A program made the translations under genes and the position numbers. A stretch of DNA of 64,000 bases from Pseudomonas sp. ICMP22404 (GTDB lineage: Bacteria > Pseudomonadota > Gammaproteobacteria > Pseudomonadales > Pseudomonadaceae): contig NZ_VCNG01000015.1 of assembly GCF_006227205.1 (NCBI RefSeq), positions 87,747-151,746 of the forward strand, given 5' to 3'. Position 1 is the first letter of the stretch, and each line of letters begins with the position of its first letter. The notes below the pieces were generated by a model, which searched no databases, was not told the DNA's origin, and saw only the letters and a list, made by a program, of their open reading frames with translations. Shown here one piece after another: positions 15,578 through 24,350 of this stretch.

Positions 15578-16522
15578 ATGAAAACCCTCGAACACACCTT
15601 TTCGACCCCCTCGGACCTGCCGGTCTACCTGAAGCTGTCCATGGTCACCATGATCTGGGGCGGCACCTTCGTGGCTGGCAGGGTTCTGTCCGATGCCCTG
15701 GCGCCCCTGTTGGCCGCCAGTCTGCGCTTTTTGCTGGCCAGTGTGGCACTGCTGCTGTTCCTCGGCCTGGCGAGGATCCCGCTGGCCAGGCCGACGGTGA
15801 AACAGGGTCTGCAACTGGCGGTGCTGGGATTCTTCGGCATCCTTTTCTACAACCTGTGTTTCTTCTACGGCTTGCACTACATCAATGCGTCGCGGGCCTC
15901 GCTGATCGTGGCCTTGAACCCGGCGGTGATCGGCCTGGCGTCCTGGTGGTTGTTCAAGGAGCGGTTGAGTCGGTCCAAGGTTGGTGGCATCGCGCTGTGC
16001 ATCGGCGGCGCGGGGCTGGTCATTGTCAGTCGCGATCCTTCCTTGCTGCAGGCGTCCGCGCAGGGCTGGATTGGCGACCTGTTGATTTTCGGCTGCGTGC
16101 TGGGATGGGGCGTCTATTCGTTGTTTTCGCGCAGCCTGAATGAAAGTCTCGGCCCGTTGCAGACCGTCACCTGGTCGATTCTGCTGGGCACGCTGATGCT
16201 GTGGCTGGCCTGTGCGGTCGGCGGTGAGGTTCGCTTCGAAGCCCTGCGCGGGTTGGACGGCAGGCAATGGTTGAGCTTGCTTTACCTGGGGGTGTTGGGC
16301 TCCGCCCTGGCCTACATCGCCTGGTACGACGGCATTCGCCGGATCGGCGCTACCCGTTCCGGTGTATTCATTGCCCTCAACCCACTGACGGCGGTGCTGT
16401 TGGGGGCGGTGCTATTGGACGAACGGCTCACGGCCTTGATGAGCGTGGGCGGCGGGCTGATCCTGACAGGCATTTTCCTGTGTAACAGACCCCTTGCGCG
16501 GTCGGCGAAAAAGACGATTTGA
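15578..16522 (+). CDS. EamA/DMT-family permease
   Basis: 314-aa drug/metabolite transporter with ten predicted membrane segments and the two EamA repeats (first from YLKLSMVTMIWGGTFVAGRVL, second from GDLLIFGCVLGWGVYSLFSR). The family exports amino acids and small metabolites. The ATG at 15578 is chosen because the repeat would begin about 17 residues later, as in relatives. Probably controlled by the divergent LysR protein. Confidence 0.9.
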   Translation: MKTLEHTFSTPSDLPVYLKLSMVTMIWGGTFVAGRVLSDALAPLLAASLRFLLASVALLLFLGLARIPLARPTVKQGLQLAVLGFFGILFYNLCFFYGLHYINASRASLIVALNPAVIGLASWWLFKERLSRSKVGGIALCIGGAGLVIVSRDPSLLQASAQGWIGDLLIFGCVLGWGVYSLFSRSLNESLGPLQTVTWSILLGTLMLWLACAVGGEVRFEALRGLDGRQWLSLLYLGVLGSALAYIAWYDGIRRIGATRSGVFIALNPLTAVLLGAVLLDERLTALMSVGGGLILTGIFLCNRPLARSAKKTI

Positions 16523-16770
16523 TAGAGGAGGCGGACAAATCCGGTTACGCTGTGTAGAATCGATTTACGCATATAAGAATAACGTCTTCTGGCAGCAGAA
16601 GCCTCGCCCGCAAAAGCCTTGGGTCGACAATGAAGATACTTGGGTTACAACTGATCTATGGCGATTTCCTCGCCCGCAGCGTTCGCGGTATCTCCTGCGC
16701 GCCACCTTGCACCCTCAGCATGGCCAGCAACTAACGTTCCGTTAATTGATAAGCATGATGAGGCGCCGAC

Positions 16771-17847
16771 ATGGCAGATCTATACGAAAACCCGATGGGC
16801 CTGATGGGCTTTGAATTCATCGAATTCGCATCGCCTACACCCAATACCCTGGAGCCGATCTTCGAGATCATGGGCTTTACCAAAGTCGCCACGCACCGTT
16901 CCAAGGACGTGCACCTGTATCGCCAGGGCGCGATCAATCTGATCCTCAACAACGAACCCCACAGCGTGGCGTCGTACTTTGCGGCCGAGCATGGTCCGTC
17001 GGTCTGCGGCATGGCGTTCCGGGTCAAGGACTCACAGCTGGCCTACCGGCGTGCCCTGGAACTCGGCGCCCAGCCGATCCATATCGAAACCGGTCCGATG
17101 GAACTGAACCTGCCGGCGATCAAGGGCATCGGTGGTGCGCCGCTGTACCTGATCGACCGTTTTGGCGAAGGTAGCTCGATCTATGACATCGACTTCGTGT
17201 TCCTCGACGGTGTCGACCGTCATCCGGTGGGCGCGGGCCTGAAGATCATCGACCACCTGACCCACAACGTGTATCGCGGCCGCATGGCCTACTGGGCGGG
17301 CTTCTACGAGAAACTGTTCAACTTCCGCGAGATCCGTTACTTCGACATCAAGGGCGAGTACACCGGTCTGACGTCCAAGGCCATGACCGCCCCGGACGGC
17401 ATGATCCGTATTCCGTTGAACGAGGAATCGTCCAAAGGCGCAGGGCAGATCGAAGAGTTCCTGATGCAGTTCAACGGCGAGGGCATCCAGCACGTGGCGT
17501 TCCTCACCGACGACCTGGTCAAGACCTGGGATGCGCTGAAGAAGATCGGCATGCGCTTCATGACCGCGCCGCCGGACACCTACTACGAGATGCTCGAAGG
17601 GCGTTTGCCGAACCACGGCGAGCCGGTGGATGAACTGCAATCGCGGGGCATCCTGCTGGACGGTTCTTCCAACCCGGACGACAAGCGCCTGCTGCTGCAG
17701 ATTTTCTCGGAAACCCTGATGGGGCCGGTGTTCTTCGAATTCATCCAGCGCAAGGGCGACGATGGGTTTGGCGAAGGCAACTTCAAGGCATTGTTCGAGT
17801 CCATCGAGCGTGACCAGGTGCGGCGTGGGGTGTTGACGACCGAGTAA
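16771..17847 (+). CDS. hpd: 4-hydroxyphenylpyruvate dioxygenase
   Basis: 358-aa Fe(II) enzyme converting 4-hydroxyphenylpyruvate to homogentisate in tyrosine catabolism. It has the length and sequence character of the crystallised P. fluorescens enzyme. The metal ligands lie in IIDHLTHNV (His161), GIQHVAFLTDD (His240) and FFEFIQRKG (Glu322). The N-terminal non-catalytic VOC half begins MGLMGFEFIEFAS. It is monocistronic, with a 248-base leader that may hold regulatory sites, and a REPIN just downstream. Confidence 0.97.
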   Translation: MADLYENPMGLMGFEFIEFASPTPNTLEPIFEIMGFTKVATHRSKDVHLYRQGAINLILNNEPHSVASYFAAEHGPSVCGMAFRVKDSQLAYRRALELGAQPIHIETGPMELNLPAIKGIGGAPLYLIDRFGEGSSIYDIDFVFLDGVDRHPVGAGLKIIDHLTHNVYRGRMAYWAGFYEKLFNFREIRYFDIKGEYTGLTSKAMTAPDGMIRIPLNEESSKGAGQIEEFLMQFNGEGIQHVAFLTDDLVKTWDALKKIGMRFMTAPPDTYYEMLEGRLPNHGEPVDELQSRGILLDGSSNPDDKRLLLQIFSETLMGPVFFEFIQRKGDDGFGEGNFKALFESIERDQVRRGVLTTE

Positions 17848-17856
17848 TACCCGAAT

Positions 17857-17948
17857 CCTGTGGGAGCGAGCCTGCTCGCGATGGCGGTGTGTCAGTCACC
17901 GATGCATTGACTGACAGGCCGTCATCGCGAGCAGGCTCGCTCCCACAT
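17857..17948. repeat. REP pair (REPIN)
   Basis: CCTGTGGGAGCGAGCCTGCT and AGCAGGCTCGCTCCCACA in inverted orientation, about 45 bases apart, in the convergent gap between hpd and rarD. The right arm ends three bases before the rarD stop codon. Confidence 0.92.
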
Positions 17949-17951
17949 GGG

Positions 17952-18836
17952 TCAAGTCCGGCGCCGCTGCCGCGTCAGATGCTTGAAGCCTTCAAACACC
18001 AACACCGCCACCGCCAGCCAGATGGGGATGTAGGTCAGCCACTCGGCGGCCTTGATGCTTTCCCCCAACAGCAGCGCAACCCCCAGCAGCAACACCGGTT
18101 CGACGTAGCTCAATAACCCGAACAGGCTGAACGGCAACAACCGGCTGGCGACGATGTAGGTCACCAGCGCTGAGGTGCTGATCACGCCGAGCACGGGGAT
18201 CAGCAGCGATAACCATGGGTGTTGATCGAAAACGGCGAAACCTTGTTCACCGCTTTGGACGAACCAGAGGGCGACCGGCACGATCAGGGCCATGTCCAGC
18301 CAGAGGCCGCCCAGGTGGTCGGTCCTAAGGCGTTTGCGCAAGATAAAATAGATCGGATAACCCACTACCACCAACAGGGTCGCCCAGGAAAAGCCGCCGA
18401 CCTGGATCAGCTCGTTGAGCACGCCGAGGGAGGCGAGGAAGACGGCGATTTTCTGAAAGTAGGACAAGCGTTCGCCAAAGAACATGCGCCCGGTCAGGAC
18501 CATCGACAGCGGCAACAGGAAATACCCCAGCGACACATCCAGGCTGTAGCCGTTGAGCGGCGCCCACATGAACAGCCACAGTTGCAACCCCATCAACGCC
18601 GAAGAAGCCATCGCCCCGAGCAACAGGCGCGGCGTGGCGATCAGGCGCCGGACCAGTTCAGTGACCCGCGTCCACTCCTTTGCCATCAGCATGAACACGG
18701 TCATGCAGGGCATCGTCAGCAACATGCGCCAGCCAAAGATTTCCAGGCCGCTCAATGGAGAGAGCAGCGAGGTGTAGTAATACATGACGGCGAACAGCGT
18801 GGAGGCCGAAACTGATAGGGCGATGCCTTTGGACAC
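17952..18836 (-). CDS. rarD: RarD-type EamA permease
   Basis: 294-aa inner-membrane protein with about ten membrane segments. SKGIALSVSASTLFAVMYYYTSLL opens it and LNGYSLDVSLGYFLLPLSMVLTGRMFFGERLS is the RarD signature. The start is taken as GTG at 18836 because further upstream the frame runs through a REP element (reading SSRASLAPT). RarD proteins are linked to chloramphenicol resistance, but the true substrate is unknown. Confidence 0.88.
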   Translation of the reverse strand: MSKGIALSVSASTLFAVMYYYTSLLSPLSGLEIFGWRMLLTMPCMTVFMLMAKEWTRVTELVRRLIATPRLLLGAMASSALMGLQLWLFMWAPLNGYSLDVSLGYFLLPLSMVLTGRMFFGERLSYFQKIAVFLASLGVLNELIQVGGFSWATLLVVVGYPIYFILRKRLRTDHLGGLWLDMALIVPVALWFVQSGEQGFAVFDQHPWLSLLIPVLGVISTSALVTYIVASRLLPFSLFGLLSYVEPVLLLGVALLLGESIKAAEWLTYIPIWLAVAVLVFEGFKHLTRQRRRT

Positions 18837-18892
18837 GATAACTCTCTGGAAAATGAGACAGCACCAGAACAATGAGCGCAACACTGTGGGAG

Positions 18893-18973
18893 CAAGGCTT
18901 GCCCGCGATGAAGTCAACGCGATTCACCTGGGAATCGAGGCGTCTTCGTCGCGGGCAAGGCTTGCTCCCACAG
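18893..18973. repeat. REP pair (REPIN), GGCTTGCCCGCGA variant
   Basis: CTGTGGGAGCAAGGCTTGCC and GGCAAGGCTTGCTCCCACAG in inverted orientation with about 40 bases between. Lies upstream of rarD and downstream of the aldo/keto reductase gene. The same variant occurs at 57604 and 58641. Confidence 0.9.
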
Positions 18974-19012
18974 CCCGGCACACCACAATGAGGTTCGCTG
19001 TACGCAGTGGTT

Positions 19013-20026
19013 TTATGACGTCCGCGGCACGCGCCCCGGCACGAAATGCCCCACGTCGTTGAACCCCGGTGTCGACGCATGCCCCGGCGTCACCAGCGAA
19101 TCGATGAAGGCTTCGTCCTCGGCGGTGATCGTCACGGCTTGCGCCTTGGTGTAGCCATCCCACTGTTCCTCGGTGCGCGGCCCGACGATGGCCGAGGTGA
19201 CGGCGCGGTTGTTCAGCACCCAGGCAATGGCGAACTCGACGATACCCACGCCCCGTTCCTGGGTGTACTGCTGGATCTGCTGGGCAATGCGCAGGGACTC
19301 GACCCGCCATTCGGTTTCCAGGATGCGTTTGTCCTGGCGGCCGGCGCGGCTGTTGGCGTCCGGTGCCACGTCCGGCGCATATTTGCCGCTGAGCACGCCC
19401 CGGGCGAGAGGGCTGAAGGGCACCACGCCAAGGCCATAGTTCTGGGCGGCGGTGATTTGCTCGGTTTCCGCCTGGCGGTTGACGATGTTGTACAGCGGCT
19501 GGCTGATCACCGGCCGGTCGATGCCCAGGCTGTCGGCGATGCGGATCACTTCGGCGATGCGCCAGCCACGGTAGTTCGACAGGCCCCAATAGCGGATCTT
19601 GCCTTGGCGGATCAAGTCGCCGATGGCCGACACGGTGACGTGCAGCGGTGTGTTGTGGTCTTCGCGGTGCAGGTAATAGATGTCCAGGTAATCGGTGCCC
19701 AGGCGGGTGAGGCTGGCCTCGATGCCATTGAACAGGTGCTTGCGGCTCAGGCCGCTGCGGTTGGGCACGCCGTCCGCCGGGCCGAAGCCGACCTTGGTGG
19801 CGAGCACCCATTCCTGGCGGCGACTGGCAATCGCCTCGCCGACGATTTCTTCGGAGCGTCCGTTGGTGTAGACGTCCGCCGTGTCGATGAAGTTGATGCC
19901 CTGGTCCCAGGCCTTGTCGATGATCCGCAACGAATCCTCGGTGCTGGTCTGTTCGCCGAACATCATGGTGCCCAGGGTCAATGTCGAGACGTGTAACCCG
20001 GAGTGACCCAGTGTGCGGTAGCTCAT
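19013..20026 (-). CDS. Aldo/keto reductase
   Basis: 337-aa NADPH-dependent oxidoreductase. The catalytic tetrad is visible: Asp and Tyr in FIDTADVYTNGRSEE, Lys in VLATKVGFG, His in DIYYLHRED. SAIVGPRTEEQWD belongs to the cofactor-binding C-terminus. It resembles the YghZ/Kv-beta-like branch of the superfamily. Substrate not predictable; the gene is monocistronic with its own leader of about 180 bases. Confidence 0.92.
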   Translation of the reverse strand: MSYRTLGHSGLHVSTLTLGTMMFGEQTSTEDSLRIIDKAWDQGINFIDTADVYTNGRSEEIVGEAIASRRQEWVLATKVGFGPADGVPNRSGLSRKHLFNGIEASLTRLGTDYLDIYYLHREDHNTPLHVTVSAIGDLIRQGKIRYWGLSNYRGWRIAEVIRIADSLGIDRPVISQPLYNIVNRQAETEQITAAQNYGLGVVPFSPLARGVLSGKYAPDVAPDANSRAGRQDKRILETEWRVESLRIAQQIQQYTQERGVGIVEFAIAWVLNNRAVTSAIVGPRTEEQWDGYTKAQAVTITAEDEAFIDSLVTPGHASTPGFNDVGHFVPGRVPRTS

Positions 20027-20144
20027 GACAAGATCCTTTTTATCGATGGGAAAGGCTCAATCAAACCCCAGAACCACCGCACGGATCAAACACATTTATC
20101 AAACACCCAGGAACCCATATGGGCGGGCCTCTGTGGGAGCATGG

Positions 20145-20200
20145 CTTGCTCCCACAGTCTTGCTCCCACAGTCTTGCTGTCACAGCCTTGCTGTCGCAGA
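20145..20200. repeat. Four tandem 14-base repeats derived from a REP end
   Basis: Four exact-length units, two of CTTGCTCCCACAGT, then CTTGCTGTCACAGC and CTTGCTGTCGCAGA, directly after a short REP half at 20131-20157 (CTGTGGGAGCATGGCTTGCTCCCACAG). It ends eight bases before the MFS stop codon, so it is in the 3' untranslated part of that gene. Confidence 0.88.
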
Positions 20201-20207
20201 TCTGGTG

Positions 20208-21518
20208 TCAGGCTTTCAAAGTACGGGTCATGCGCAATGCCAGCCCGCTCCCGCAGACAATCACCCCCGCCAGCAGGTACAGCGCCGCATCGGTCGACCC
20301 GCTGGCGTCTTTAACCCAGCCCACCAGGTATGGGCTGAGAAAGCCCGCCATCTGTCCCATGGAATTGATCAGCGCCAGGCCGCCGGCCGCCGCGCCCGCG
20401 CTGAGCAGGGCGGTGGGCACCGGCCAGAACATTGGCAAGCCGGTGAGGGCGCCCATGGTGGCGATGGACAGGCCCAGTATGGCGATGACCGGGGTGCCGG
20501 CGAAGTTGACCGCGATCAGCAACCCCAGCGCGCCCATCAGCATCGGCACCACCAGGTGCCAGCGACGTTCCTTGTGCAGGTCCGCCGAGCGCCCCACCAA
20601 CAGCATGAACAGCGCAGCCAGCAGGTAGGGAATCGCGCTCAGCCAACCGATTGTCAGGTTATCGCTGAAGCCCAGGTTCTTGATGATCGACGGGAGCCAG
20701 AAGTTGATCGCGTACACGCCACTCTGGATGCAGAAGTACACCAGGCCGAACGCCCAGATCGCCGGGTTCCTGAACACGGCGAGCAGGGAGTCGCTGCTGG
20801 TCATCGGTTTGTTCGCCAGGTCTTGCGCGTGGTCGGCGGTGAGCACGGCGCGTTCTTCCGCGGTCAGCCACTTGGCGTTGGCGAAGGTGTCGCTGAGCAG
20901 GAAAAACGCCAGGGCGCCGAGAATGACGGTGGGGATCCCCTGCAGCAGGAACATCCACTGCCAGCCCGCCAGGCCGCCCTGGCCCGCCGCGAAGTGGTTG
21001 AGGATCCAACCGGAGAACGGGCTGCCCAGCAGGCCGGACACCGGGATGGCCGACATGAACAACGCCATGATCCGGCCGCGGCGGAACGTCGGGAACCATT
21101 GCGAGAGGTACAGCACCACGCCGGGAAAGAACCCGGCTTCGGCGGCGCCGGTGAGCAGCCGCAAGGTGTAGAACTCGGTAGGAGTGGTGACGAACAGCAG
21201 GCAGGTCGACAAGGTGCCCCAGGTGATCATCATCAGCGCGATCCAGCGCCGTGGGCCGAATCGGGTCAGGGCCAGGTTGCTCGGCACACCGCACAGCACG
21301 TAGCCGATGAAGAAGATCCCGGCGCCGAGGCCGTACACGGTTTCGCTGAACTTCAGCGCGTCGAGCATCTGCAGCTTGGCGAAGCCGACGTTGACCCGGT
21401 CAAGGTAGTTGAACAGGTAGCAGATGAAGATAAAGGGGATCAATCGCAGGGTGATGCGTTTGTAGACGCTGTTTTTTTCGTCTGGAGTAGCCAGGACGGC
21501 TGTGGCGCTCTGGGACAT
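20208..21518 (-). CDS. MFS transporter, anion:cation symporter (ACS) type
   Basis: 436-aa major facilitator protein with 12 predicted membrane segments. The first loop LFNYLDRVNVGFAKLQM and the GAAEAGFFPGVVLYLSQWFP segment are hallmarks of the ACS branch, which imports sugar acids such as glucarate, galactonate, tartrate or phthalate. Start at 21518 (MSQSATAVLATPDEKN) is selected over an upstream frame start by similarity to the family. It is divergent from a CdaR-like regulator, pointing to a diacid or glycerate substrate. Confidence 0.9.
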   Translation of the reverse strand: MSQSATAVLATPDEKNSVYKRITLRLIPFIFICYLFNYLDRVNVGFAKLQMLDALKFSETVYGLGAGIFFIGYVLCGVPSNLALTRFGPRRWIALMMITWGTLSTCLLFVTTPTEFYTLRLLTGAAEAGFFPGVVLYLSQWFPTFRRGRIMALFMSAIPVSGLLGSPFSGWILNHFAAGQGGLAGWQWMFLLQGIPTVILGALAFFLLSDTFANAKWLTAEERAVLTADHAQDLANKPMTSSDSLLAVFRNPAIWAFGLVYFCIQSGVYAINFWLPSIIKNLGFSDNLTIGWLSAIPYLLAALFMLLVGRSADLHKERRWHLVVPMLMGALGLLIAVNFAGTPVIAILGLSIATMGALTGLPMFWPVPTALLSAGAAAGGLALINSMGQMAGFLSPYLVGWVKDASGSTDAALYLLAGVIVCGSGLALRMTRTLKA

Positions 21519-21678
21519 GGCGAGTCTCTCTTTATTATGATTTTTGCGGGCCAAGGGGTAACGTTGACCGCCCCTTGAGTCTCGGCCAGCCCAAGGCCCC
21601 GTGTCTTTGTGCCTGGGCACAGGGTTTGCGCCCGGACCCTGTGCGCCTGACCAATCCCCCTTGCAAGGAACTCCGCCC

Positions 21679-22803
21679 ATGTTCGAACTCGATCACGACC
21701 TGGCGCAGGACATCGTCGACCGGGCGATGGCGATCCTGCCGTACAACGTCAATGTCATGGACAACCAGGGCCTGATCCTGGGCAGTGGCGAGCGCGAGCG
21801 GATCAACACCCGTCATGAGGGCGCGCAACTGGTCCTGGCCAATGGTCGGGTGGTGGAGATCGATGCGCACACGGCGCTGCGGCTCAAGGGCGTGCAACCG
21901 GGCATCAACCTGCCGCTGATGCTCGATCAACGGCTGATCGGTGTGCTGGGCATCACCGGCGAGCCGGAGCCGTTGCGCACCTATGCCGAGCTGGTGCGCA
22001 TGACCGCCGAAATGCTCCTGGGCCAGCGCAACCAACAGGCCGAACAGCAGTGGCGCCGCCAGCGTTGCGATGACTTGCTGGCGTTGTTGCTGGGGGACGC
22101 GGGGGATTCGCCGAGGTTGCTGGATGAGGCGCGGCAGATGGGCCTCAAGCCGCAATTGTCACGGGTGCCGTATCTGTTCGAGTTGGGGCTGGAACATGGG
22201 CCGGGGCAGACCGTCGAGGCGCTGAGCGCCTGGCTGATGTCCCGCTACCCCGACAGTTGGTGCCTGACCTCGTCCAAGTCCTCCTTGCTCTGGTGCCGAC
22301 CGGTCACCGCCTCGGTGGAGAACGAGCGCTTGCTGGGCAAGCTCGACGGGTTGGGCTGGAATATCCTGCGGGTCGCGGTGGGCGGCCAGGCCGAGGGACT
22401 GGCGGGTCTGCGGCGTTGCTACCGACGGGTGGGGGACTTGCTGGCCTATGGGCGTGATGTGCTGCCGCAATCGAGGTTGCTGACGCTCAATCGCTATCGG
22501 TTGCCGGTGATGCTCTGGCGCCATCGCAACGATGACGCCCTGGACGAGTTGCTCACGCCGTTGCGCAAAGTCATCGCCAAGGACAGCAACGGCCAACTGC
22601 TTGCGACCTTGCGCAGTTGGTGTGAACACGACGGCCAGAGCCAGGCCTGCGCCGAAGCCCTCGGCATCCATCGCAACAGCCTGCGTTACCGCATGGAGCG
22701 CATCGCCGAGCTCAGTGGTGTGGACCCGCTGCGGTTGGATGGGATGCTGGCGTTGTACCTTGGCATCCAACTGCTGCCACAGACCGAAAGTCCCGCCACA
22801 TAA
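21679..22803 (+). CDS. CdaR-like sugar diacid utilization regulator
   Basis: 374-aa protein. The N-terminal sugar diacid recognition domain (MFELDHDLAQDIVDRAMAILPYNVNVMDNQGLILGSGE) matches CdaR, the E. coli regulator of glucarate, galactarate and glycerate use. The C-terminus carries the PucR-type helix-turn-helix (LRSWCEHDGQSQACAEALGIHRNSLRYRMERI). It is divergent from an ACS transporter and followed by glycerate kinase, so all three probably form one regulon. CAAGGAA precedes the ATG. Confidence 0.9.
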   Translation: MFELDHDLAQDIVDRAMAILPYNVNVMDNQGLILGSGERERINTRHEGAQLVLANGRVVEIDAHTALRLKGVQPGINLPLMLDQRLIGVLGITGEPEPLRTYAELVRMTAEMLLGQRNQQAEQQWRRQRCDDLLALLLGDAGDSPRLLDEARQMGLKPQLSRVPYLFELGLEHGPGQTVEALSAWLMSRYPDSWCLTSSKSSLLWCRPVTASVENERLLGKLDGLGWNILRVAVGGQAEGLAGLRRCYRRVGDLLAYGRDVLPQSRLLTLNRYRLPVMLWRHRNDDALDELLTPLRKVIAKDSNGQLLATLRSWCEHDGQSQACAEALGIHRNSLRYRMERIAELSGVDPLRLDGMLALYLGIQLLPQTESPAT

Positions 22804-22897
22804 CCCTGTGGGAGCGAGCCTGCTCGCGATAGCGCTGTGTCAGTCCACATCAAGGTTGATTGAACTGACGCTATCGCGAGCAGGCTCGCTCCCACAG
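22804..22897. repeat. REP pair (REPIN)
   Basis: CCCTGTGGGAGCGAGCCTGC and CAGGCTCGCTCCCACAG in inverted orientation. The left arm starts directly after the stop codon of the CdaR-like gene, between it and the glycerate kinase gene. Confidence 0.92.
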
Positions 22898-23025
22898 TGG
22901 ATCTTCGGTGTACGCACCTGCTTTTGTGAATCTGAACAATAATCCCACGTGTCTTTTGTGCGGCAGACCGGCGCGACGTCGGCGGTCTGCTGGCAGCATG
23001 TCGAGCATCGGAACCGGAGACCAGA

Positions 23026-24162
23026 ATGAAAATAATCATTGCCCCCGACTCGTTCAAGGACAGCCTCAGCGCCCAGGGCGTAGCCGATGCCATCGCCGTC
23101 GGGCTGGGTGAGGTCTGGCCGGATGCGCAGTTGATCAAATGCCCGATGGCCGATGGTGGCGAGGGGACGGTGGAGTCGGTGCTGGCCGCGTGCAACGGCG
23201 AATGGCGTCATACCCGCGTCCGTGGCCCCCTGGGCGCTGCGGTCGAGGCGCGTTGGGGCTGGTTGGCCGACAGTCGCACGGCGATCATCGAAATGGCCGA
23301 GGCCAGTGGCTTGCAGTTGGTGCCGCCGGGGCAGCGCGATGCCTGTACCAGCAGCACCTATGGCACCGGCGAGTTGATTCGTGCGGCCCTGGATGAAGGG
23401 GCAGGGCGGGTGATCCTGGCGATTGGCGGCAGCGCCACCAACGATGCCGGTGCGGGTGCCATGCAAGCACTGGGCGTGGCGCTGCTGGATGAGCACGGGC
23501 AACCCCTGCCGCCCGGCGGCCTGGCCCTGGCAAAGCTGTCGCGCATCGACCTGAGTGGCCTGGACCCGCGCCTGGCCGGGGTGAGTGTCGAGATTGCCGC
23601 CGATGTCGACAATCCCCTCTGCGGGCCTCACGGTGCTTCAGCGATTTTCGGTCCCCAGAAAGGCGCCTCCGCGCAGCAGGTGCAGCAACTGGACCGGGCC
23701 CTGGCGCACTTCGCCGGACACTGCGCCCAGGTGTTGAACCGCGACGTCAGGGACGAACCGGGCAGCGGCGCCGCCGGTGGGCTGGGATTCGCGGCCAAGG
23801 CATTTCTGGATGCGCAGTTTCGGGCCGGCGTGGACGTCGTCGCCCAACTGACTGGCCTGGCCGATGCCATCGAGGACGCCGACCTGGTGATTACCGGAGA
23901 AGGCCGCTTCGACGCCCAGACCTTGCGGGGCAAGACACCCTTTGGCGTGGCTCGCGTTGCACGCCGTCATGGCGTGCCGGTGCTGGTCATTGCCGGCACG
24001 CTGGGGGAGGGTTACCAGGCGCTGTACGAGCATGGCATCGATGCCGCCTTCGCATTGGTCAGCGGGCCGATGACGCTGCAAGAGGCTTGCGTCGACGCAC
24101 CACGTTTGCTGCGCGAACGAGCCCGGGACATCGCCCGGCTCTGGCGGGTCGCCGCCCGGTGA
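23026..24162 (+). CDS. Glycerate kinase (type I, GarK/GlxK family)
   Basis: 378-aa enzyme phosphorylating D-glycerate, feeding glucarate, galactarate or glyoxylate routes into central metabolism. The N-terminus KIIIAPDSFKDSLSAQGVADAI is diagnostic. CPMADGGEGTVE, GTGELIRAALDEGAGRVILAIGGSATNDAGAGAMQALG and DLVITGEGRFDAQTLRGKTP are also conserved. Its position behind the CdaR-like regulator supports a sugar-acid role. The REPIN between them does not rule out co-transcription. Confidence 0.95.
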   Translation: MKIIIAPDSFKDSLSAQGVADAIAVGLGEVWPDAQLIKCPMADGGEGTVESVLAACNGEWRHTRVRGPLGAAVEARWGWLADSRTAIIEMAEASGLQLVPPGQRDACTSSTYGTGELIRAALDEGAGRVILAIGGSATNDAGAGAMQALGVALLDEHGQPLPPGGLALAKLSRIDLSGLDPRLAGVSVEIAADVDNPLCGPHGASAIFGPQKGASAQQVQQLDRALAHFAGHCAQVLNRDVRDEPGSGAAGGLGFAAKAFLDAQFRAGVDVVAQLTGLADAIEDADLVITGEGRFDAQTLRGKTPFGVARVARRHGVPVLVIAGTLGEGYQALYEHGIDAAFALVSGPMTLQEACVDAPRLLRERARDIARLWRVAAR

Positions 24163-24217
24163 CCGGCTAACCGTGGCGCAGGGAGCACGCGCCCTTGCCA
24201 CGATTTTTTGACACATT

Positions 24218-24233
24218 ATGAAATATATTTCAT
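24218..24233. promoter_or_regulatory. Perfect 16-base palindrome upstream of the chemoreceptor gene
   Basis: ATGAAATATATTTCAT is fully self-complementary, 118 bases before the chemoreceptor start and 56 past the kinase stop. It is too AT-rich to be a good terminator. TGAAA-N4-TTTCA sites are typical of dimeric repressors, but no specific regulator can be named. Confidence 0.5.
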
Positions 24234-24350
24234 GGGTGCCCTAAATGAAGGCTCACGTCCAGCCGATAACGGGGCAAGCGTTCTCATAGCTCCTGCAATC
24301 GATACGCTGACCGGCATGGACGCTCGACCCCATCACACCGAGGTCCACCC

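Noticed and set aside
16630..16734. 34-codon frame upstream of hpd (MKILGLQLIYGDF...)
   Set aside because: It could be a leader peptide, but there is no ribosome site, no regulatory codon run and no sign of attenuation; kept out as unsupported.
20025..21578. Long 517-codon plus-strand frame
   Set aside because: It lies opposite the MFS transporter gene and its product is low-complexity, rich in Gln, His, Arg and Gly with no domain; an antisense shadow caused by high GC.
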